From Hymenobacter sp. (GTDB lineage Bacteria; Bacteroidota; Bacteroidia; Cytophagales; Hymenobacteraceae), in contig JANYFQ010000363.1 in assembly GCA_025362615.1 (NCBI GenBank), positions 1-7,749 on the forward strand: a stretch of DNA of 7,749 nt. The letters run 5' to 3'. The notes beneath the pieces were generated by a model. It saw nothing but the letters and a program-made list of their open reading frames with translations, was not told the origin of the DNA and did not search any database. Positions 1 to 6,831 of the stretch are shown in pieces; the first letter of the stretch is position 1; each line of letters starts with the position of its first letter. The position numbers and the translations under genes are program-made.

Positions 1-24
1 CACCAAGCTGTGCTTGGTGGTACA
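1..24. repeat. Palindromic repeat, copy 1 (cut by window start)
   Basis: Arms CACCAAGC (1-8) and GCTTGGTG (12-19) flank a TGT centre (9-11). GTAC follows at 20-23, and its partner would lie before base 1. All 24 bases recur identically at 4260-4283. The element ends 18 nt before the -7 box of the rlmI-like gene, so its right arm sits roughly where a -33 element would be. It could be a REP-like dispersed repeat or a protein-binding dyad. The sequence alone does not decide. Confidence 0.75.
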
Positions 25-41
25 CCGCCCTCACCCGCCCC

Positions 42-49
42 TACCTTTA
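42..49 (+). promoter_or_regulatory. Putative Bacteroidota -7 box for the rlmI-like gene
   Basis: TACCTTTA matches the Bacteroidota -7 consensus TAnnTTTG at 7 of 8 positions, including all the fixed bases except the last. It ends exactly 4 nt before the ATG at 54, the same geometry as the box before the isomerase gene at 6832. A start site about 5 nt after the box would fall on the ATG, giving a leaderless mRNA. The nearest upstream TTG (14-16) lies in the palindrome and is somewhat far for a -33 element. Confidence 0.5.
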
Positions 50-53
50 CACC

Positions 54-1283
54 ATGTCCAACCCCGCCACCATCGTCCTCAAAAACGGAAAAGACCACAG
101 CCTGCGCCGCCGCCACCCCTGGGTGTTTTCGGGGGCCATCAGCCACGTTCAGGGCGAAGTAGCCGAAGGCGATGCCGTGGCCGTGCGGGCCGCCGACGGC
201 ACGCTGCTGGGCATGGGCCACTATTCCGGCGGCGGCTCCATCGCCGTGCGGATGCTCGACTTCGGCCCCGAAGCCCAACTGCCCGATGCCGCCTTCTGGG
301 AAGCCAGGCTCGCCAACGCCCTGGCCCTGCGCCAACGCCTGGGCCTGGCGGGCAATTCACTCATTCACCCATCCACTCATTCACTCACTGATGTTTACCG
401 CCTCGTTCACGCCGAGGGCGACGGCTTGCCGGGCCTCATCATCGACGTGTACGGCGATGTGGCCGTCGTTCAGGCGCACAGCGTCGGGATGTACCGCGCC
501 CGCCCGGTCATTGCCGCCGCGCTGCAAACGGTATTTGGCAACGGCCTAAGCGCCATCTTCGACAAAAGCGCCGACACCGTGCCCGGCAACGCCGGCCTGA
601 ACCCCGAAAACGGCTACCTCTTCGGCCAGGCCACCGGCGAAGAACACCTCGTGACCGAAAACGGCCACCAATTCGCCATCGACTGGGAAACGGGCCAGAA
701 AACCGGCTTCTTCATCGACCAGCGCGACAACCGCGCCCTGCTGGCCCGCTACGCCCCCGGCCGCCGCGTCCTCAACACGTTTTGCTACTCGGGCGGCTTC
801 TCGGTGTACGCCCTGGCCGCCGGGGCCGAGGTCGTGCATTCCGTCGATAGCAGCAAGAAAGCCATCGCCCTCACCGAGCGCAACGCCGCCCTCGCGCAAC
901 TTGAAAACCCTGAACGCCACGCCGCCTACGCCGACGACGTGCTGGGTTTCCTCAAAAACCACCCGCAGGAATACGACCTGCTGGTGCTCGACCCGCCCGC
1001 CTACGCCAAGCACATGGGCGCCCGCCACGCGGCCCTCATGGGCTACAAGCGCCTGAACGCGGCCGGCATTGCCCACCTCGCGCCGGGCGGGCTGCTGTTC
1101 ACCTTCTCGTGCTCGCAAGTAGTTAGCCCCGAACTGTTTGAAGGGGCCGTGCTGGCCGCTGCCATCGAAGCCGGCCGCCCCGCCCGCATCCTGCACCGCC
1201 TCACCCAACCCGCCGACCACCCGGTGAGTTTATTCCACCCCGAAGGCGCGTATTTGAAGGGGTTGGTGCTGGCGGTGGAGTAA
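54..1283 (+). CDS. rlmI: Class I SAM-dependent 23S rRNA (cytosine-C5) methyltransferase, RlmI family
   Basis: This 409-residue cytosolic protein has the RlmI/YccW layout. A PUA-like RNA-binding domain comes first (about 1-75, with the HPWVFSGAI motif at 21-29), then a linker domain, then a Rossmann methyltransferase domain from about 200. Visible motifs are the SAM-binding loop NTFCYSGGFS (241-250), the acidic segment VDSSKKAI (264-271), the DPP motif at 313-315 and FSCSQ (351-355), whose C353 is a candidate catalytic cysteine. E. coli RlmI makes m5C1962 in 23S rRNA; the same target here is inferred from family. The length is close to the family norm. Residues 101-112 are encoded by a low-complexity tetramer tract (355-390) that looks inserted in a linker. 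ATG 54 is supported by the -7 box 4 nt upstream. A DUF3800 gene starts 14 nt after the stop. The general family is firm; the exact target base is less certain. Confidence 0.9.
   Translation: MSNPATIVLKNGKDHSLRRRHPWVFSGAISHVQGEVAEGDAVAVRAADGTLLGMGHYSGGGSIAVRMLDFGPEAQLPDAAFWEARLANALALRQRLGLAGNSLIHPSTHSLTDVYRLVHAEGDGLPGLIIDVYGDVAVVQAHSVGMYRARPVIAAALQTVFGNGLSAIFDKSADTVPGNAGLNPENGYLFGQATGEEHLVTENGHQFAIDWETGQKTGFFIDQRDNRALLARYAPGRRVLNTFCYSGGFSVYALAAGAEVVHSVDSSKKAIALTERNAALAQLENPERHAAYADDVLGFLKNHPQEYDLLVLDPPAYAKHMGARHAALMGYKRLNAAGIAHLAPGGLLFTFSCSQVVSPELFEGAVLAAAIEAGRPARILHRLTQPADHPVSLFHPEGAYLKGLVLAVE
355..390 (+). repeat. In-frame degenerate tetramer tract inside rlmI
   Basis: Nine consecutive tetramers read ATTC ACTC ATTC ACCC ATCC ACTC ATTC ACTC ACTG. 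Their total of 36 nt equals 12 codons and encodes most of residues 101-112 (NSLIHPSTHSLT). The tract lies between the helix ending RLGLAG and the conserved VYRLVHAEGDG segment. Its AT-rich, repetitive make-up contrasts with the GC-rich codons on both sides. It is read through without disturbing the frame. Confidence 0.8.
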
Positions 1284-1297
1284 GACGCGGGCGGATT

Positions 1298-2029
1298 ATG
1301 AAGTTCCTCTACGTTGATGAGAGCGGCGACGCTGGATTGTCCATCACCAGCCCAGTACAACATTTCCTGCTGGCGGGGCTGATAGTTGACACCGCCAACT
1401 GGCAAAATCTGCTCACGGACTTGCATCGTTTTCGGCAGCACCTGTCGGCTAAATACGGCCTTTTGCTGTCGGAAGAAATTCATGCTTCGGCTTTCATCAG
1501 CAAACCGGCAAGTGTTGCCCACATTCCACTCAACGACCGTTTGCGCATCTTGCTGGAGTGCGTGGATTGGTGCCGCCGTTCCGACCTGGGCTTGCTCACA
1601 GTTGGAATAAACAAACGACAGGCCGCCACCAACACCGTGTTTCAGGACGTGTGGCGGCAGCTACTTGTGTTGTTCGATGCCCACCTGGCCAGTGTCGGCG
1701 CGGCAAGCCCCACACAGGGGTTGGTATTTTGCGACAATACCGACGGCACGAAGCTGACAACGCTGATGCGGACGCTTCAACACCCGGTTGTGGCCCCCGG
1801 TACGCTGCCCGTCCCGTTGCTGCATCACCTAATCGGCGACCCCGTGTTGTGGGATTCGCGCACCTCTTACCTGCACCAGATGGTGGACGTGGTTGCCTAT
1901 TTCGCCAAGCAACTGGTCGAGCCAAACCAACGCATTCGCAACAAAGGAGCCCAACGCTATTTTCATCGCCTGGCACCCATAAACTTGTTGAAAAGCGAAG
2001 CCAACCCGATGGGCATTTTAATGCTTTAG
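1298..2029 (+). CDS. DUF3800 domain-containing protein
   Basis: The 243-residue protein begins MKFLYVDESGDAG, the N-terminal signature of DUF3800 (PF12686), with the acidic pair D7-E8 and a further D11. Other family-like features are E59-E60-IHA near residue 60, an FCDN segment at 144-147 and a C-terminal QMVDVVAYFAKQL helix (194-206) with D197. These spaced acids suggest a metal-dependent active site, but the family's reaction is not established to my knowledge, so no function is assigned. No signal peptide or membrane segment is visible. It starts 14 nt after the methyltransferase stop and is probably cotranscribed with it. Its composition is different: bases 1441-1500 hold 29 G/C of 60, against 41 of 60 at 961-1020, which suggests later acquisition. 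It ends 3 nt before the T-run side of a minus-strand terminator. Confidence 0.85.
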   Translation: MKFLYVDESGDAGLSITSPVQHFLLAGLIVDTANWQNLLTDLHRFRQHLSAKYGLLLSEEIHASAFISKPASVAHIPLNDRLRILLECVDWCRRSDLGLLTVGINKRQAATNTVFQDVWRQLLVLFDAHLASVGAASPTQGLVFCDNTDGTKLTTLMRTLQHPVVAPGTLPVPLLHHLIGDPVLWDSRTSYLHQMVDVVAYFAKQLVEPNQRIRNKGAQRYFHRLAPINLLKSEANPMGILML

Positions 2030-2031
2030 GC

Positions 2032-2059
2032 AAAAAAAGGGGGCCGCTTGCGCGGCCCC
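2032..2059 (-). terminator. Intrinsic terminator, minus strand, possibly bidirectional
   Basis: A perfect 8-bp stem GGGGCCGC/GCGGCCCC (2040-2047 with 2052-2059) has a 4-nt loop. Read on the minus strand, it is followed after one C by seven Ts (2038-2032), the classical intrinsic terminator layout. It would end leftward transcripts from the lipoprotein gene (stop at 2183) or from the small-RNA candidate starting near 2096. On the plus strand no T-run follows, although the same stem could still stabilise the 3' end of the DUF3800 mRNA, which stops at 2029. Confidence 0.8.
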
Positions 2060-2096
2060 AGGGAGTCCTACTTCCAGAATAATCCGGTGTCAGACC
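2032..2096 (-). ncRNA. Candidate small RNA of about 65 nt
   Basis: A good -7 box (2108-2101) points leftward, and the predicted start near 2096 gives a transcript ending at the terminator T-run (2038-2032). Between them, CCGGA and TCTGG (2087-2083 with 2078-2074) can form a 5-bp hairpin with a 4-nt loop, including one G-U pair. No open reading frame of note fits in the span. The RNA would abut the 3' end of the convergent DUF3800 gene. I do not recognise its family. The same signals could instead be just the end of the lipoprotein operon plus a chance box. Confidence 0.4.
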
Positions 2097-2100
2097 AGTG

Positions 2101-2108
2101 CAAAGATA
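2101..2108 (-). promoter_or_regulatory. Putative Bacteroidota -7 box in the convergent gap
   Basis: On the minus strand the sequence reads TATCTTTG, a full match to TAnnTTTG, followed by CACTG. It lies downstream of the lipoprotein stop codon and upstream of the terminator at 2059-2032, so the only thing it could express is the short segment between them. No clear TTG is present at the usual -33 distance; the nearest (2141-2139) is 30 nt upstream, which is too far. This weakens the call. Confidence 0.45.
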
Positions 2109-2182
2109 ACGGAAATTATCCGGGCAGGGTTCGGCGGCCAACGGCGGGGGCGGCAGTTACGCGGGTGGGCCGGCCCAATTCC

Positions 2183-2845
2183 TCAAAACAGCTTCGGTAG
2201 CTGCTTGTGCGGCTTCCACTTCTTGCGGGTCTTCATCGTCCAGAACTCGGCCACGCCGGCGCGTTTCAAATCAAGCTGCCAGGTGCCGATGCGCTGGCCC
2301 AGGGCATAGCCAGCGGGCACTTTGCCGGCGTAGTTTTTTTGCAAAAAGGCGGCATCGGCGGCGGCCACGGCCGGGCCGTGGCAGCGGAGGCAGATGTTGT
2401 TATTCAGAATGATAGCCCGTTCGTAGGCAAAAATTTCCTGGCTGATGCGCCGGATGCGGCGGGCCGTGTCGGCCGGAGTTGCCGGGGCCGGGGCGGCGGG
2501 CAGGCGGCGGGCCGTGGCGCTCCAGACGCGGGCGATGGAGTCGACAAACGGGTAGGTTTGGGGGCGGCAGAAGGCGGCGGCGCGGGGTACACCGGCGGCG
2601 GCCAACTCGCGGGCCAGGGTGCGGCGCAGGAGGCTGTCGGCGGTGGCCGTGATGGAGTCGCCGGCCCAGCGGGTGGCCTTTAGCAAATCGGCGGGCATGA
2701 TGCGCTTGACTTCCCAGTTGGCCGCTTCAATGCCGATGCGCTTGCTGTCTTTGAGGTGCTCGATTTGGTCGGGGCGGCAGGCGGGGAGGAGCAAAGCGCT
2801 GAGCAAGAGGAGGCAGCACAGGGAGCGCATCGGGAGCTTCGGCAT
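2183..2845 (-). CDS. DUF3365 (Tll0287-like) haem-binding lipoprotein, predicted
   Basis: From ATG 2845 the product is 220 residues. A basic start, a hydrophobic stretch (about 9-20) and LLPAC with C23 form a lipobox-type signal, so it should be a periplasmic lipoprotein. A single c-type haem motif CLRCH lies at 152-156, with H156 as a ligand candidate. It is followed by a PAGYALGQRIGTWQL segment (177-191) resembling the end of the DUF3365/Tll0287 sensor-like domain. The tail (about 204-220) is strongly basic and contains two tryptophans. Haem attachment would need the cytochrome c maturation machinery, which is not in the window. A role in electron transfer or in redox or gas sensing is possible but unproven. 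An upstream GTG at 2878 lies inside an inverted repeat and would push the signal peptide inward, so I reject it. The gene follows thrC on the same strand. Confidence 0.75.
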   Translation of the reverse strand: MPKLPMRSLCCLLLLSALLLPACRPDQIEHLKDSKRIGIEAANWEVKRIMPADLLKATRWAGDSITATADSLLRRTLARELAAAGVPRAAAFCRPQTYPFVDSIARVWSATARRLPAAPAPATPADTARRIRRISQEIFAYERAIILNNNICLRCHGPAVAAADAAFLQKNYAGKVPAGYALGQRIGTWQLDLKRAGVAEFWTMKTRKKWKPHKQLPKLF

Positions 2846-2866
2846 AAAAAAAGTCGGTTTAACGGA

Positions 2867-2927
2867 GCGGTAGGGCACTCGTCGAACAAATCGCCCGAAG
2901 GGCTTCGCCCGACGAGTGCCCTACCGC
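2867..2927. repeat. 61-bp inverted repeat overlapping the thrC stop codon
   Basis: Perfect 18-bp arms (2867-2884 and 2910-2927, sharing CGGTAGGGCACTCGTCG) enclose 25 nt that contain GCCCGAAGGGC, itself able to fold into a small hairpin. The right arm includes the thrC stop codon (2923-2921) and its last codon. The left arm ends 21 nt before the lipoprotein ATG. A T-run (2846-2852 region) lies about 14 nt beyond the stem on the minus strand, too far for a typical intrinsic terminator. It may be a dispersed palindromic element, an attenuator or an mRNA-stabilising stem. Confidence 0.8.
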
Positions 2928-4222
2928 CACAGAAATGCCCGCAGGGCTTCGTACGCAACCGGCAACTCAATGCTTCGTTTGGGGCGGCCCTGCAAGTGCT
3001 GCACGGCGGGCGGCAGCGGGATGGCGTGGCCCAGCACCGGCTCCACCACGGCGGGGAATTTGACGGGGTGGGCCGTGGCCAGCAGCAGGCCGGGGGCCTC
3101 GGCGTGGGCGGCTTGGTGGCGGCGCAGGGCCACGTAAGCCACGGCCCCGTGGGGGTCGAGGAGGTAATGATAGTCGGCCCACACCTGGGCGATGGCGGCG
3201 ATGGTTTCGGTGTCGCTCACGGTGTCGGCGCTAAGGGCTTGAGCCAGGCGAGGAAACTCATTGTCAAACAGTTCGAGCACCCGCACGAAGTTGCTGGGGT
3301 TGCCCACATCCATGGCGTTCGACACGGTGGGCACGGCCGGTTGGGCGGCGTAGTGGCCGCCGCGCCGGAAGTAGGCAGGCACCGGGTCGTTGGCGTTGCA
3401 GGCGGCGATGAACGGCCCCAGCGGCAGGCCCGAGGCCCGCGCCAGCAGCCCGGCGCAGAGGTTGCCAAAGTTGCCGCTCGGCACCGACACCACCGGCGCG
3501 GGTGCATCCTGGGACCATTGCTGGGCAGCAAAACAGTAGTAAAGCTGCTGCGGCAGCCACCGCGCCACGTTGATGGAATTGGCCGACGTGAGGAAGCGCC
3601 GCGCCCGCAAATCCACGTCCTGAAACGCCTGTTTCACCAGCGCCTGGCAGTCGTCGAAGGTGCCGCTAACCTCCAGGGCCGTAATGTTCTGGCCCAACGT
3701 GGTAAGTTGCTGCTCCTGCACCGGGCTGACTTTGCCCGACGGGTACAAAATGACAACTTCTACGCCCGGTACACCCAGAAAACCGGCCGCCACGGCCCCG
3801 CCCGTATCGCCCGAGGTGGCCACCAGCACCGTGACGGCCGGCGTGTCGCTGCGCCGGGCAAAGTGGCCCAGGCAGCGGCTCATGAACCGCGCCCCCACGT
3901 CCTTAAAGGCCAGCGTTGGCCCATGAAAAAGCTCCAACGCCGACACCCCCGGCTGCACCGGCACCAGCGGAAAGTCAAAATCAATGGCTTCGGCGCAAAT
4001 TTGGGCCAGGTCGGCCGTGGGGATGGCATCGCCCACGTAGGGCTGCATCACGGCCAGTGCCAGCTCGGGGCGCGGCAGGGCGCGGAGGTTTTGAAGAAAA
4101 TTGTCCGAAAACTGCGGGATGTTTTCGGGGAAATAAAGGCCGCCGTCGGGGGCCTGCCCGGCGATGGTGGCGGCCCGAAAATCGGCGGGCGGCGACTGGT
4201 GGTTGAGGCTGCGGTAGTACAC
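2921..4222 (-). CDS. thrC: Threonine synthase
   Basis: This PLP enzyme turns O-phosphohomoserine into threonine and phosphate in the cytosol. With the GTG start at 4222 it has 433 residues, normal for the family. The N-terminus YYRSLNHQSPPADFRAA is followed by GLYFPENIP, as in other ThrC proteins. The PLP lysine is K107 in GPTLAFKDVGARF. ATSGDTGGAV (about 135-144), VPSGNFGNL (247-255) and SNAMDVGNPSNF (301-312) supply the phosphate and cofactor contacts. A longer GTG start at 4252 would add ten residues (MLETAHKTAT) and would lie inside a palindrome; family alignment favours 4222. No Shine-Dalgarno is visible for either start. It lies 77 nt after the recQ stop on the same strand. No thrA or thrB is adjacent, so the pathway is not clustered here. 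The stop codon lies in an inverted repeat. Confidence 0.95.
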   Translation of the reverse strand: MYYRSLNHQSPPADFRAATIAGQAPDGGLYFPENIPQFSDNFLQNLRALPRPELALAVMQPYVGDAIPTADLAQICAEAIDFDFPLVPVQPGVSALELFHGPTLAFKDVGARFMSRCLGHFARRSDTPAVTVLVATSGDTGGAVAAGFLGVPGVEVVILYPSGKVSPVQEQQLTTLGQNITALEVSGTFDDCQALVKQAFQDVDLRARRFLTSANSINVARWLPQQLYYCFAAQQWSQDAPAPVVSVPSGNFGNLCAGLLARASGLPLGPFIAACNANDPVPAYFRRGGHYAAQPAVPTVSNAMDVGNPSNFVRVLELFDNEFPRLAQALSADTVSDTETIAAIAQVWADYHYLLDPHGAVAYVALRRHQAAHAEAPGLLLATAHPVKFPAVVEPVLGHAIPLPPAVQHLQGRPKRSIELPVAYEALRAFLWR

Positions 4223-4250
4223 GGTGGCGGTTTTATGAGCGGTTTCCAGC

Positions 4251-4287
4251 ACATTGTACCACCAAGCTGTGCTTGGTGGTACAATGT
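4251..4287. repeat. Perfect 37-bp palindrome, copy 2, between recQ and thrC
   Basis: The 17-bp arms ACATTGTACCACCAAGC and GCTTGGTGGTACAATGT flank TGT (4268-4270) with no mismatch. The central 24 bases (4260-4283) equal bases 1-24, in the same orientation. The element starts 13 bp after the recQ stop codon and ends 28 bp before the preferred thrC start. No T-run follows on either strand, so it does not look like a standard terminator. A REP-like repeat, an operator dyad or an intercistronic mRNA stem are all possible. Confidence 0.85.
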
Positions 4288-4299
4288 TCTAAATCACAA

Positions 4300-6507
<2,208 letters not shown>

Positions 6508-6669
6508 GGGCGGGCTAAAAAGGTGGGTAGCAGCGAAGAGGTGTGTAACGAAGATAAGCATTGCGCTTAGGTTACGCCCGAATTTTTAAGTTTTTTCTGC
6601 AAAAACCGCGAACTTTTTTCCGACAAACGATTGCGGAGCAGGATGGCAAAGCTGATTGGTTGTGTTTTC

Positions 6670-6732
6670 GGTGTTGGGTGCTGAGTTTTAGGTGTTGGGT
6701 ATTGGGTGTCGGGTGTTGGGTTTTCGGTGTCA
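6670..6732. repeat. Degenerate heptamer tandem array, GGTGTTG orientation
   Basis: Nine heptamers with consensus GGTGTTG run without interruption. The 10-base core GGTGTTGGGT recurs exactly at 6670, 6691 and 6712, a 21-nt (three-heptamer) period. Intermediate units are degenerate, for example AGTTTTA and GGTATTG. The array is the left arm of a large imperfect palindrome with the array at 6732-6787. Confidence 0.8.
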
Positions 6733-6787
6733 AAAGTCCAACATCTAAAATTCAACACCAAACACCCAACACCTAAAACCCAACACC
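6732..6787. repeat. Degenerate heptamer tandem array, CAACACC orientation
   Basis: Units read CAACATC, TAAAATT, CAACACC, AAACACC, CAACACC, TAAAACC and CAACACC from 6739 to 6787, the reverse complement of the preceding array's consensus. Bases 6755-6788 pair with 6676-6709 at 30 of 34 positions, and TGTTGG (6714-6719) pairs with CCAACA (6738-6743) inside. The whole can fold as a long hairpin or cruciform. Confidence 0.8.
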
Positions 6788-6819
6788 CAAAAACCAAAGA
6801 ATTCAGCGGTCCCGGCTGC

Positions 6820-6827
6820 TACTTTTG
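6820..6827 (+). promoter_or_regulatory. Putative Bacteroidota -7 box for the isomerase gene
   Basis: TACTTTTG is a full match to TAnnTTTG and ends 4 nt before the ATG at 6832. The expected transcription start falls on or next to the start codon, which implies a leaderless mRNA. No clear -33 TTG is seen; the region upstream is the heptamer array and its flank. Confidence 0.6.
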
Positions 6828-6831
6828 CGCC

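Larger units (their letters stand above)
6508..6831. other. Divergent intergenic region between recQ and the isomerase gene
   Basis: The 324 bases hold no convincing gene. The recQ side (6562-6620) is AT-rich with several T-runs and may contain the recQ promoter, though no full TAnnTTTG box is seen there. The centre (6670-6787) is occupied by heptamer arrays. The last 12 bases contain the -7 box for the isomerase gene. If the ATG at 6561 is used for recQ, the spacer shrinks to 270 bases. Confidence 0.7.

Noticed and set aside
546..1220. Minus-strand open frame opposite rlmI
   Set aside because: Its glycine, valine and alanine rich translation is the shadow of the rlmI codons; all rlmI motifs are intact on the plus strand.
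2846..2878. Upstream GTG start (2878) for the lipoprotein gene
   Set aside because: It lies within the inverted repeat and would place 11 residues before the signal peptide; ATG 2845 gives a normal lipoprotein signal.
4251..4287. Palindrome as an intrinsic terminator of recQ
   Set aside because: The stem is excellent, but no T-run follows on either strand, and an identical core lies upstream of rlmI, where a terminator role cannot be judged.
6670..6788. CRISPR-like array
   Set aside because: The repeats are contiguous degenerate heptamers without unique spacers of uniform size, and no cas gene is nearby.
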